A stretch of DNA of 64,000 nucleotides from Linnemannia schmuckeri (Eukaryota > Mortierellomycota > Mortierellomycetes > Mortierellales > Mortierellaceae). The stretch covers positions 2,170,001 through 2,234,000 of the forward strand of contig JANATG010000009.1 of NCBI GenBank assembly GCA_029449235.1. The letters run 5' to 3'. Below, one piece after another: positions 1 to 12,772 of this stretch; positions within the stretch are counted from its first letter, which is position 1, and every line of letters begins with the position of its first letter. The position numbers and the translations under genes are program-made. The notes under the pieces were generated by a model. It did no database searches. It was given only the letters and a program-made list of their open reading frames with translations, and had not been told where the DNA came from.

Positions 1-949
1 CCTAACGAGGATAATAGCAGGTTGAGAAAGGAAGCAGTCTTAGATTCCATATGGTTCCTTCGAAACTCCTCGGACTGATTCAAGAGGCCATGACCGGATT
101 CAAAGCAAGATGAAGACAAGATTGAAAGAGAGCGAGTAAGGGTGTATGTGTGTTTATGATGAAGAAGCTGGCTGCTGCTGGTTGTTCTTTATTGTTTGTT
201 CTTACATCAGTCATTATTATTTTCTGTGTGGTTGAAGTGAATTAAGTGTACAGGCGAGAAATGGCGGGGATGTGAGCAAGAAGTGATGACGGTGTGTGTG
301 ATTTGGTAGAGGACAAGGAAGGGTGGGCCAGGCAGTGAGAGAAGGGAGTGAAGAAGGACAAAGAATAGAGAAAGAGAGAAGCGAAGAGGAGAGGAGGGGA
401 CGGACGGGGGACAAGCGACAGACAAAGAAAAGGAGGGAAAAAAAGAAACAAAAAAGAAGCGACGAGAACAAAAAGTATAATGACGGGGGGACGAGGCTGG
501 TTTGTGAAAATCATTTTGCACTCTACTCTGCCACACAACCCACTCGTCATATCATCCCACTTGTTCTTTCACACCTTCATCGTCGCCATAACCACTTTTG
601 CATTCCACGACGCACATTATCAGCAGGTTCGACAACAGTTTCACAGTTCTTCTCAATGGTCCTCTCGGCAGTTGTCTAGCCTACTTTGCACTCCTATCTT
701 TCTCACTTCTCTCTCTTGCGGCCTTGCTTCGCCAATAATACGCCTCCAACTCTCCTCTGCCGAATCAAATCGCAGTCCCAAAAGCAACACAAGCCACCGC
801 CTCCAAAAAAAAGAAAAATATCGCACTCCCAGCTCACACTGAGCTCACACCAGGCGCGCATTCCTACTTTCCTCTGGACTAATTGCCTCCTGACTGCGAG
901 TCTGTCCTGCCTCTCATCAACAACATCACAACCAACACGACAATAACAC
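1..949. other. Upstream region of the Urb2 gene; possible divergent gene at left edge
   Basis: No convincing complete gene. Positions 320-480 are strongly purine-rich on + (pyrimidine-rich on -), typical of fungal 5' UTR or promoter sequence, and open frames here are low-complexity. On -, an ATG at 48-50 opens a frame that runs off the window at position 1 (about 16 codons), so the 5' end of a divergently transcribed gene is possible but unproven. The stretch from about 540 to 949 would carry the Urb2 promoter and leader. Confidence 0.35.
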
Positions 950-3900
950 ATGGAGGAGTATCTCAGCTCATCGGAGGCATTTGCAAAGGCCCTCAAGGGA
1001 TTGCAGACATCTCCCTCAGACAAGATTCACCTTGCCAACGAGGCATGGCGTCGTCAGGACGTGGTTCTCCCCCACAAGCAAGAGTTCCTCCTCGAGTGGC
1101 TCTGCAGCACCCTCGTCAAGGCAGCAACACCCTCCAAGAACTCCAAAGACACATCTTCGTAAGCTGCCTCATGGACTTGACTTAATTGATAAATAGCCAG
1201 TATTTAAATATAGCGTTTACTAATCATCACTTGAAATATTTTACTATCTACTAGATCGACGATCACTGATCAGGCGCACTGGGACCTCTTCAAGGACATG
1301 TTGACAAGGATCACACATAGCAGGAAGTTGCATAGTAAATACGGTCATGTTGCACACTCGCGTCGTGTGCCAGGACACGATAACGATGCCATCGAAGCAC
1401 AGGCACCAGGTGTACTCCTCCGTGTCCCCGTCATTCCAATGTTCACGGCACTCGTCCAAAAGCTATGCCCAATTACAGTCACCACCACCACCACCACCAC
1501 ACCCGCCAAATCAAAGAAGAATAACAAGAACGCAGAGACAACCAAATCATCAACAACACCTACTACAGCATCATCACCCTCAGACATCCCTCCAGCATTG
1601 GTACTAGAGTCAGTATCGGTCTGTTTCAACCTCCTTTCAGGGCCACTTATGACAGAGTGGTTCCAACCTACACTAGAGCAATATACCCCGCTTGTCCAGA
1701 CAACCTTTGAGGCGCTCATCGAGATGACACAGGACTCGTCTAAGATCGACGCGCGCACTCAGGAGATTATGATGGACTTTGCTCATATCATCCTTGACCG
1801 GTTCAAGCGTCTGATCGTCATTCAGCCCAACCAAAAGAAGGTCTTTGGACTGGTCGCAGGAAAGATGTTTGAGACGTTGGTTCGAGCACGCGTTGCCATC
1901 AGGGTCATCCCAGGAACTCTGCAGGATGAGTGTCAAAAGGCGATTGGCGCCATTCTCAGGACTGGACTCTTCCACCAGGAGCATTTGCAAGAGTACACGG
2001 CTGGTTACGTCGCAGGCGATGAAAAGTCGATCCAGAGCTACCAGAAGCAACTATTTGAGCAGATTGCCGCCATGACCAAGTCCGCCCACTCCACAGCAGG
2101 TATTCCTCCTTTCAGGCCATACGTAATCTATAAATACTCATGAATGACATGCACTAACGTCTCCCCATATTTAATGCGTCTCTCATAGTGTTGGATGTGC
2201 TGCCAGTCTTAGTTCAATACTTTGTGGAAGAATCGCGTAGGAAACAGAGGTCGATGGCTAACAGTGGATTCGAACGTGGTTTGGAGAGCGCACGCGAGAT
2301 CGAGTTTTCGTTCTTCAAGATTATCTACATGCTCGCCAAGCGGCAATTGCCTAACCTCACGGATGAACCATCTGAGTCCTCAATCGACCAACTCGCCAAC
2401 ATCATGGATGCCCACAACAAGCTTCTCTCTGCAATCCTCGACCTCAACATGTACCAGCCCAGCAATAACGAGGCCGCTGACCAATACATGTTTATGAGCA
2501 CCTCCTTTGAAAGCATTTTCTCCTGCCTCACCACCGCACAAACTCTCAACAACGGGCGTCTTCAGAGTATTTCGCTTACAGGAATTGTTGTGCTAGCACA
2601 GTTGGACGATCGTCTTTTGAAGCCACATCTCGACAGTCTTTGGCCCATTTTGCTTTGTCCCTTGCCTGGTGCTCATGATGCTGCACTGGAGCTGGCCAAG
2701 ACTTTGCTCGAGATTTATGGCAAATCGAGTGACCTTCAAATCTTTTTGCCTTCGCTTCTATCCTCACTTCATGAGTTCGTTACTCGGCCTCAGGAATTGC
2801 ACTCAAGCCCCCTCTTCACTCGAGCTTTCTTGGACCTGTAAGCACCTCCTTATTTCCTGTATATAACACTGCCGCATGAATACACTACTTCGAAAAGTAT
2901 ACTAATATTCATTGAGACTATGTTTGTTATTAATAGGATCCCAGGAAACATCAGAGGTTACTTGCCTCTGCCTCAGGCACCCAAGATCTTGGACATTTTC
3001 GTGTCTGAATTGATGGCTCTGGATACTACAGGAATGGAGATCGACGGACTGGAGCCACTTCAGGAGACTTCTCACAAGAAGAAGCGGAAACTCAACTCTG
3101 GAAAGTCACAAGGAGGCGATGGTGAGGTGGACGCATCCAGCAGTAGCGTCCCTTCGTCAGAATTGGTCATCGCACTCTTTATCCAGTTCCTCAAGGGTCT
3201 TCGCGTAACAGTCAACCAGGAGAAGCAGCTCAACAACGAGTTCAAGGTTGTGTTTGATCATTTCCTAAACCCTACCTTTGAACGCTTGGCCCAAATCGAC
3301 AACTCCGAGACTGATACTTCAGCGACCTATCAGGCACGACGGATCACGCCAGCACTCAAGTTGCACTATGCGCTTTGCAGAGTGTCGACGCAGTACTGGG
3401 CGCATGGACTGTCGTTGGATGTGTTGGAGAAGATTGTTGGGACCTTCAAGGCGACATCTGGATGGGGCGATGCTACAGTCCTGTGTCTCAATCGCGTTGT
3501 TTTGCAGCACGTTCATAGGATTCTCTGCTCTCCCCAGGGTATGGACGACAACCTGACACAGCGCTGCAAGGAGCTCATCCGGTTCACCATGAAGGCCTCC
3601 AAACTCAAGCGGCTGGTGGACGATGGCGATCTTGTGACAGAGACATGGGATGGCCGTTTGGAGACGGCAACCGGATCTAAGTTTTTGGTGGCAAGTTGGC
3701 AGATCCAAGTGAACGACTGGCTGGATATCGTCTGCAGATTCGGGACCGCCCAACATATGGAGCTCATTGCCACTATCATCTCTCGACAGTTCGTCCTCTC
3801 TTCGGACAACTCCCTGGTTACTTCCGCTACGGACACTCTCGACATCAACCTGTTGACCCAGGTTTTGCTCCGCTCGGCTAACTTTTACGAGGTCCCCAAC

Positions 3901-6826
3901 TTCCGACCCATCTTTGCACAAAAGATCTTGGAGGGGTTGTCAGAGTCGATTGCGGCCCTGAGCGAGACTGTGCAAGAGACCAAGCTGTCTGCGACGATCG
4001 CTTCCTTCACCAGCCAATCCTCCGTCCACAAGGACGCCAAGTTGACTTTTGCAGAAGCCCTCAAGGAGCTTGTTGATGTGACTGCTCATCATCGATCCGC
4101 CGCTGCTACGCCCAAGTCGAAGTCCAAGAAGGGCTCATCGACCGTGTCCAAGGCTGCAGGAGAACAGGGCCCCAGGCTGTTGTCACTGTTGTCGATCATG
4201 CACCTCTTGCCACTCGAGTACTTTGAAAAGTACGAGCGCAACATCATCTTGACCACCATGGCTGTTCTGGACTTTTACATCCAGCACCACCTGAGCGCGG
4301 ACGAGACTGGTGTCAAGTGTCTTTTGCTCGAGCGCAGGATCTCTAGCGCCATCATGTCCTGGAGAAGCGATGCCGGAGTCTTGGTATGTATCTCTTTATA
4401 TTTCATTGCTACTTGGTCCCCGTTGTAAGCTGTTCGAAAGGTGACAATACTAACCGAGGTCACTACTTTCAACATTTCTACAACAGTTCAATGACCCAGC
4501 GATTTTGCTCAACTTGTTGCACTACCCCGCTTGGCACTGTTCTACATCGTATGGAACTGAGGACAAGGACGGTCTCGGCCATGCCATCATGGAAACCACC
4601 TCCGCTATGATCGATAGTGCCATCCGGTAAGCCACTTTGATCGATGTTAAATTTTCCGCATGATGCGAATGAAAGTTAAGTAGACTTCTAACGATTATTT
4701 ACCTAACGCTTCAACCATAGATTTTACATGGGTCAGACATATGATGAGCGACAGTACGAGACGGCATTCGCGCACTTTGAGGCGCTTCTCAAGTCCTCTT
4801 TGTCTTGGGCTGGCGACGCTCTCGAAACCAGCATCTACTCTACCAGAACCAGCTCTGCCGCCGCTCCCAAGAGTAGCCAGATGACAGAGTCAAGGATTAA
4901 GGTCGTTCTTCTCTCGCATGTCTGCCACAGCCTTGTTCAGGCTTTGGAGCAGCACATCCATCATACCCGCAAGGCCAAGTCCAAGACTAAGAAGGCCACT
5001 TCCAAGTCAGAATCGGGTAATACTAGCACTGAGGACAAGGAGATGGATGCTCATCGCAAGATGGTTATCAAGAAAATTGGGCAGTTATTTGATGCCGTCG
5101 AGACCAAGATCACGCTCAGGATCCAGAAGGTTGTTAGTCTCTTGAAGAGCAAGAAGCGCGTGTCGGTGGATGAGGAGGCACAGAAATGTCTTGATCATTT
5201 CGAGCTCTTCAAGACTGTTGTAGACTATCGTCAGTTAACTTTCGCTCAGGATGGTGACCACAAAGCTATCACCAGCCAAAGCCCTTGCCTCAAATTGGTT
5301 CCTGATTTGTTCTTATTGGCCAAGACGCTGGCTCACGTACAGGATGCAGAGGTCACGACAGGAGTTCAAGGGCAGAGTATCGCACCCCTGACAGCCTTGT
5401 TGACAGCTTACTCGTGTGAGTACTTGCCTGTTTCCAAGGCATGGGCTTCTTCCGGCGCCGCTGACAAGGAAACCTTGGAGGAGTTACTGGTACTGTTGTT
5501 GGATGTTTCGGGACATGCTTTGGAGGACAAGGATATAGCCATGTTGAAGGATGCGTATCTGTCGATGCTGGCTCAGCTCTCTGACGACCTGTTTGAGAAC
5601 CTGCTCCACTGGCTCTTGGATGAGACCTACCGGTCTTCGTCTACCTTTGATGAGCTCGTCTTGGTCCGTTACCTCGATTTTACCTTCCTTGGTGCCCACC
5701 ACAGTACGTTTTTAAGGATGTTGAAATGCTCAAATCATTTGCTATTACCTATCTTGTATCGTGGCCGGTTCGCTGACATACTTCTCCATTTCTTTTTTTA
5801 TTCCAAACTTCAGCCCAGAAGCGCAAGGTGCGTAGGCAGATCTCAAAGCTACTGACACGACTGACACAGATCCTGCAGACAACAACCTCAGTCCAAGTCG
5901 TAATCGACGTGCTGGACATGGTAGCCAGCATCTGCTGCGAGCCCTCGTTCGAACTGCGGTCCTGGGAGATCGGTCTTGCCCTCGAGGGTATCATCTCCCT
6001 CATGTCCCCCGCCACTCCTCTCCTCCTCTCCCCCCCTTCCTCTGAGGCAGCAGTGTTGACGAACCAGGACACGAGCAGGATCTTTACGGCATTGTATCAC
6101 ATCCTGATCAACGTGGCACGCTTCCGTCAGGAGGAGCTCTTGTCTCAGATCCCTGTGTTTACGTCGATCTTGCAGGGCTGCTTCCATGGATTCAAGTCTC
6201 TCCATGGGTCGATTGCCAAACGGCAACAGGGTGTCGAGTCGTTGTTGAAGAGTCCTTTTATGCTTTTGTCTGCCGGCGCTTCCCCCGCATCTTCTGCCGT
6301 CTACATGGATACTACTGCGCCTGTCGGAGTCGCCAAGGCCAAGAAAGAATCAGCACCAAAAACGACGGCCACGACAACAGAACGTGTCCCTATCATTGGT
6401 GATCCGTTGCCAGTCGAGTGCGCCGAGAACTTTGCCCGTCTTCTCACAACTCTCGGCTCCAAACCCGTCACCACCTACAACAACTCTTCCAACAGCAACT
6501 CCATCGACCTCCCTTCCTCCACAACTCCTACCACAGGCACAGGAAGCTCTTCATCCTTCTCGATCACAACAGACGCTTCAAAGGCATTCGGGAAACACAT
6601 TCCCTACCTCCTGATGGAATACTTCACGATCCAATCCTCAGTCACGGCCTCGATCCGCCAACAACCGCTCCGGAATGCATTGTTGCCGGGTCTGTATGCG
6701 TTGATGAACCTGTGTACGGATTATGAACGCGAGCTGATGATGAGGGGGTTGGATAATACTGGAAAGGTGTTGTTGAAGAGCTTGTATGCCGATTACTTGA
6801 AGTACCACAAATATACCGGACGGTAG
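950..6826 (+). CDS. URB2: Urb2/Npa2-family nucleolar pre-ribosome biogenesis protein
   Basis: Spliced model: exons 950-1158, 1255-2099, 2189-2837, 2937-4383, 4487-4626, 4721-5703 and 5814-6826, giving 1761 residues with every junction in phase (GT donors, AG acceptors). The last exon carries the family's conserved C-terminal block: the ARLLTTLGSKP region, then KHIPYLLMEYF, LRNALLPGLYALMNLC and a terminal GKVLLKSLYADYLKY motif, as in Urb2/Npa2 proteins. The rest is predicted alpha-helical repeat with lysine-rich loops (KKKRK near the start of exon 4, KSKSKKG later in it) that may act as nuclear localisation signals. Urb2 is known from yeast to act in early 27S pre-rRNA / 60S maturation in the nucleolus. 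The length fits the 1200-1700-residue family. The start is the first in-frame ATG of exon 1. It converges on the WOPR gene downstream. Confidence 0.88.
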
Positions 6827-7576
6827 AGCTGCTGGTCATTTCTTGGTGGATTCTTTTTTGTTTTTCAGTTCTTGTTTTTATTTGCATTCTAGATTTTTAT
6901 TCCTTTTGTTTTCATGTTGGCATTGTTCACTTCTCATTTTAATAAACCATTTAGCGCGGATGCAATGTGCGTCTATATCTAAATTCTCGAATGCCCACGT
7001 TTTTTGATTTGCCACGAACAGATTTTGCAATGATACAATGCAATTGAACTCCCATTGTACCGATGTGAACGACTTCCCTTTGCTACTATGGGAACGCGAT
7101 CTGTCATGAGAGGAGAGAAAAGAAAGGAGGGAGGAGAGACAAGGAAAAGAGAGGACCGAGGAGAACAGAAGTGGACGGATAGTATCATTGGGAAATGAAA
7201 TCTTAGGCCATGCATGGTACTTGGGACTCTTCAAACACAAGTGTGACACCTTTTTCATCCAAAAGATTGACAACCTCTGTCAGGAACCACATCTTTGTAT
7301 ACTATCTCTCGTTTTTTACTCTTTTTTTTTTATTTTTTTGTCTTGTGTATGTCGTAGGCGTAAAAGTGTAATGTGAAAGGTTTAGAAAATGTAACAGCGA
7401 AAGTAAAACGCAGTGGTTTGCGAAACAAATATAGTGTGGGCACTGCCTGGTTACGGCTGAAGATTCCAAAGCCCACAAGGTCGACGGTTGAGGAATTATC
7501 TTGTTCATGAATGGTCCGTGCATGGGTAAGCAGAAAGGGGGAAACTCCCAGACTTCAGAGCAATAGGTGCTGTTGC
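6827..7576. other. Convergent intergenic region (two 3' UTRs)
   Basis: This 750-bp stretch lies between the stop codons of Urb2 (+) and the WOPR gene (-). It is AT-rich with T runs near 7320-7340. Open frames on both strands are short and low-complexity; no gene or structured RNA was recognised. Confidence 0.5.
6941..6946 (+). terminator. Candidate poly(A) signal of the Urb2 gene
   Basis: AATAAA lies 114 nt after the Urb2 stop codon in an AT-rich stretch. It is the canonical hexamer at a plausible distance, but the cleavage site cannot be confirmed from DNA alone. Confidence 0.45.
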
Positions 7577-10500
7577 TTACTTGGGCAGGGGGTCTTCAGT
7601 CTCGGTTGACGCCTGGCTGCCTGCCAAATCTTCTAACATCTCGGCACCATTAACCCCATCACCGCCATCGCCCTGATCGCTAAGTAGGCCCTCAGCAAAG
7701 TCAACGTCTCCCTCCAGTGCGGGGCCATCGTATCCTTGATCCATATCCTCATTATCATCACCATCATCATCGTCGTAAAACTCCAGTACGGGCGAAGCTC
7801 TCTCCGAAGAATGCTCAGAGCACCACCCCAGCACCTCCTCTTCCTCCACCTCCTCTTCCTCCTCATCTTCCACTTCTTCCTTGTCGATAAACGATCTGTC
7901 ACTCAGTCTGTTCACGACGTGACCGCGACCTCTCTGCCATACCTGCAGTTGCTGATGTGGACTATATTCGGACTTCTCCTTCTGTTCTTCTTCCTCTTGC
8001 TGCAGTTGCTTGCTGGAAGATAATGCAGATCGCGAAGGCGACTCGTCTTGCCCATCGCCAAACGAATATCGCTCTGCAGGATCGCTCAACTGCAAAGTCT
8101 GCACCGACCGAGTCCTTCCATCCACAGCCTCGTTGCCGCCTCCACTACCATGACCACCACTGTATCCAACAAGCTGAACACTACTGCCATCACGACTGCT
8201 ACCAATGGCAGTTCCAATCCCAATACCCATCCCGCTCGCATACCCATGACCCTCCCCTCCTCCTCGTCCTCGAGAAGGCCCAAGCTCCGAAAACAGCTGA
8301 CACGCAATCTCACTCGATGTCGTATTCTCTTGTCGATTCATCGCCCACGGCAAGTCCTGAGATCGGTCATAATGTCCGTCAGAATCAGTACCAGTACCAG
8401 CACCGGCTCTGGAACCAGCTGCAGGTCCACTCAACTTCAATCTACCACTGCTGCTGCCGTCATCAGAACCAGGTATGTATCCACAAACATCCGAGCTGTC
8501 AAGCCCAACGCCAAGAGAAGTACCAACTCCAGTACCACTGCTTGTGCCGTGACCGTATCGACGGATATGCATCTTGGTGATGTGTGGCCTGGCTTGGTGC
8601 AAGAGGTACTCATCCTGGCCAAGGCTGCCACTCGAAGAGACCATGCTAAGACAAGGCGCCGCTGGTCCTTCACGTCCGGCAGACGGGTCACTATCGCTGC
8701 CTCTCATGGAGGACGGTCCCTTCTGGGAATAGTAGCGCAGTGCTGACAGTGTTCCAAGACTCATTAACTGAGACTCTTTTAATGTCTGCGACTCGCTTTC
8801 TAATATCATCGAGAACACATAAACAATTAATTGTTAGAGAATTTTCTTCATTTTGGACATTATGGCTCACGGTTGGAAAAAAACAAACTGGTAGCGTCAG
8901 AGATTGAGAGCTCTTGTTACCTGTGAGGGGATCAATAAGAGATGGGGCGGTCTGATGAAAAGTCCGTTCTGAGCTCTGATTATTATCTCCGCCAGTCTCT
9001 CGGAGACGTCTATCATCGTCGACATGAACCTCCACCGCCTCCTCTTCATCGTGCTTTAACATGTCCATCTGATGCGAGTGATAATCCAGCAACCGATCCA
9101 ACTCATCCTGGTCATCCAGATCCTGGAATAAGAAGCTCGGAAGATGGATGTACTCTCGGTGAGACTGCGGAGAGTAGGGCTCAGAATCCGGCTGGTGAGA
9201 CAAGGGCGAAGATTCTACGCTTTCTCTAAAAGGCCCTGCGGCAGAGTAAGAGGATATCTGAACTGGGGAAGTAATCATCGTCACAATGGTCGTGCCGTCG
9301 CCAGTAAAGGGTCCCTCGTTCGAACTCTGGGCCGACGTCTCAGAAGATGGCGTCACGTGTATTCGCGAAGGGAAGGGCTCAACATCAAGGTTGTCTTCAT
9401 CTGTTGCGAACTGTTCCTGTTCCTGTTCCTGACTTGGCGGCTCATTAGCACCGTCTTTCAAGAGATCCAAACAGCCCTGAGGCTTAGATCCAGAAGCAAC
9501 CGAGCGCATTGCTTCCTCCCGTAAGGATACTGGCGATTTTTGATGCGAGTTCGCGGCACAGGCACCCAGAATAGTCTCTGATGAAAAACTCATAACAGGG
9601 ACGTACGACTGTGAGTGTCGACGAAAGGGACGATAGCTGGTGTGAAAGGGATCGTGCGCCTGCTGAGAGACCTGCAGGATTGGACCCGAAAGCCGCTGGA
9701 TTTGGTGATCATTATTCACTGCGGGGGTGACTGATGTCAAGGAGACTGGATTTACCGTATAATCAACCATGTGAGCAAGATCGAACGGCGGTGTTGGCAT
9801 GGCCATAGTTGCAGGAGCTTGAATGAGTGCGGATGTGGATCCAGTGTGCGACGACGAGCTGCGCGCATTATGTGTGAATGACACAGAGACGGTCTGGCTT
9901 TGATTGTTGGAAGAAGTTGCTGTCATTGAAGGCTGTGTCTGCTCAGTCACTGGCTGACGGTCACAGGGTGGTCGGTCGTCGTATGAAGAATAGTCGCTTA
10001 GCGTGTGGACACCGCCGTCATCTCGGTGTTCGTTCGCGATCTGTACACTTGTCAAAGGCTGATTCTCAGTTCCAGATACAGCAGAAAGGTCACTATCCTG
10101 ACCAACAGAGGCCTGAGTGCGTACTATGGGCGACAGGGTCAATGATGTTGACAGAGAAGACGACCTAGAGTACACTGATTCACTAGACCAAGGCGAATCT
10201 CTACGCTCCATGCGCGCCAAAGGTTGCTGAACAGGCGGATATCCAGCGTCGTCCGAGCGTTCCATCGCAATATCAGCTGCATATCGACCGACATCTAAGG
10301 TAGTAGCAGGGGCCGTATTGGATCCGAGTGAGAATGATTGCTCATAGTGCCCTCCGCCTATATGATGGTTATAGTGGCCTTGGAGATCTTGCATGGGCGG
10401 CATCATCGTAATTGACGCCGAAGCCGCGTTAAAATATGCCATAGACTCGTGCGAGTATGCCTCCTGTTGCTGCGGCGTCTGGTACTGCGACTCGTCTTGA

Positions 10501-12772
10501 GGTTGGGGCTGAGGTTGAGGTTCATAGTACGGTATGGGGTGCTGCTGTGCTGGATAAAGACCAGAGTACGTCCTTCGCAAGTTCATCTGGTCGTTCGCAA
10601 CAAAATCCCAAGAACGCTGTTGCTGCTGCCGTGAGTAACTGGGGTCATGCTGCTGCCAGTGGGGTCCGCCATGGTAAGGGTACGTGCTTGAAGGGTGATC
10701 GTATCCGTAATTATACTTGGTCCGTGCATATGCGGTTGTGCCGTTGGCGGCTGAGCATGAAGACGTGCTCCGAGATGATGTCGCGAGGCGCCACTCGCCC
10801 TCTGCAGTTTTGTACCCATGGACCTGAAGCTCGTTGTCGCCTTGGAAATGATCAGTGTTCATCGACTGCAAGAGTTCCTGCATCTCTCTAGGCGTATTCC
10901 TCGTGACCAAAGACGACGTCGGCATCTCAGGAGCAGTCCCATATTGGCCTTCACCCATCTCCTCACCCCCCACTCCTATGCCATACTTCAAGAATACACC
11001 GCTCTCGGTCGAACGGCTACCTGAGTAAGAGAATTCAATTAATGGACAGCTCTTTTCGACCTTGACCGTCGAGGTATCCTCAGTCTCTATCGCCAAGGAT
11101 CGTGATGACGGCATCTTCCGTTCCTTGCCCTTGGATGTCGAGTCGGTAGGTGGAGATGGACTCCATGGCTCAATGAGCTGCTGCCGAACCTGTTTGCGTA
11201 TGTAACGATCCTGACCTCGAGTAGAGTAGTTGTGGTATACTGGTGCAACTGCAGGAGAAGGAGGAGCGATTGGCGGGAGAATTGGTCGACTTGCTGTCAT
11301 CATCCTCGAGCCGTTGTAGGCACCACCGTCACTGTTTTTAGTTTCATTGACGAGATAATCAGGTTTTTCATCACTCTCCGATGACTTTCCTTCAACACGC
11401 TTTCGCTGACGGCTGCCGCAAGTCCTGCGTCGCTTGACTGGCCCCTCGATTGCCGTGTTGGAGGAAAACAAAGGAGTGGACTCTTTTGTGGCACGTGCCT
11501 CAAAGATGCGGCTGCTGTGAATGTACTCGTCAGCAGGATCGAGCGGCTGCTGGCCAAAGTCGAGTGGCAAGATCTGAATAGGGACTCGGTAGGACTGCAT
11601 CATCACGAAAGTCTTGCTGATCGGGAGATCGCGGAGTTCAAGGTACTCGCGTGGACTGTGCAGGTGGTCTACTTCTGTTATAGTTGTAACAAAGTAAGCG
11701 CGTAAGTGGCTACTAGTGATGTGCTCACATTGTACATCTGCATGATCCCAGCCCCTGAACAACCACGAAAAGTGTGTGACGTACCACCGGGCATTTCGTA
11801 GCAGACCAGATGCTGTGTTCCTCTAGTAGAGAACCCTGGCAAAAGATTCCTTCCAGTCCCACCATTCCCACGTCGACCTCCTCTTACACGGCCTCCTCTC
11901 CTTTCGGACGACGACAACCCCAGCGCCGGCCCTTCAAGCCGCCTTTTCAACTCCTCGGGCGGAATCAAATTGATCCCCTTGACGCAAATAGTCTTCTTGA
12001 TCAACCCGCCCTTCTTCAGCACAAACGTCCCCTTCATACACCCCATCACCACCAGATTCTCCTTGTCGACTTTATCCTTCAACGCCTGATCCTTCAACCC
12101 GGACCCATCCTTCATCTTGGACTTATCTGAAGTCGTATAACACTTCTGGTTGGGCAACTTCCGATACAGCTCGCGGTAGACGAGAAAGTTACCACAGATC
12201 CGGGAGGGTGACCAGATCTTGCCGTCGGTCCAGCGACAGATGCCTGATTCTTCTTCGTCAAAGACAAAGACGGATCCAGGGACGATCAGTGATGGGTTCG
12301 TCATCGTTGATGACGACGATACTGTTGCTGTGGGTGATGGTGTTGCTGATGCTGACGACAAGGCAGGAGAAGAGGAGCAGGCCGTCGCAGAAGACAAAGA
12401 CGAAGACGAGAAGGGCGTAGTGGTTGCGACAGACGCTGATGCTGATGCTGATGCTGATTCTGATAGTCGTGAAGACATGCGAGTCGAGGACGAAGACGAC
12501 GAGGAGGATGTCTCACTGGGTGGGTTGGGTGGTGGCCGAGTCTCTCCTCGCTCGGCAGCCAGGAGTCGACGTGTGATCCTTGGCATGACTCCCTGGCGAC
12601 AGGCCTCAAGGATAATGAGCGCATCAACCGTTTCTTCGACCTTGCCTAGAATCATCCGCCAAAAAATCAGTCGAGCTGTGAGTTGTTCTGTTGCAAGTAC
12701 GAGTGCAGAACATTCTTCTGTCCTGTATGATTGTGAATAGATGGGCTTACCGTGGAAGGTCTTTGACATCAT
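7577..12772 (-). CDS. Gti1/Pac2 (WOPR) family transcription factor, very long form
   Basis: Exons on -: 12772-12751, 12645-11785, 11674-8921 and 8799-7577; 1619 residues, phases consistent. The N-terminus after splicing is a WOPR box: residues 8-40 match the first half (GKVEETVDALIILEACRQG, then MPRITRRLLAAER), and residues 130-170 the second segment (GSVFVFDEEESGICRWTDG, WSPSRICGNFLVYREL). LIKKTICVKG and QHLVCYEMPGEV, split by intron 2, end the fold. WOPR proteins (Wor1, Ryp1, Pac2, Gti1) are fungal DNA-binding regulators of morphogenesis and cAMP-linked development. Two oddities: a Ser/Ala-rich insertion of about 85 residues (43-128) splits the WOPR box, and roughly 1280 disordered residues (Q-, S- and acidic-rich) follow it, whereas known members are mostly 400-900 residues. 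Direct targets cannot be inferred. Confidence 0.87.

Noticed and set aside
7736..8746. Overlapping + frames of 95-232 codons
   Set aside because: Shadows of the Ser/Gly-rich last exon of the WOPR gene on -; composition mirrors its codon bias.
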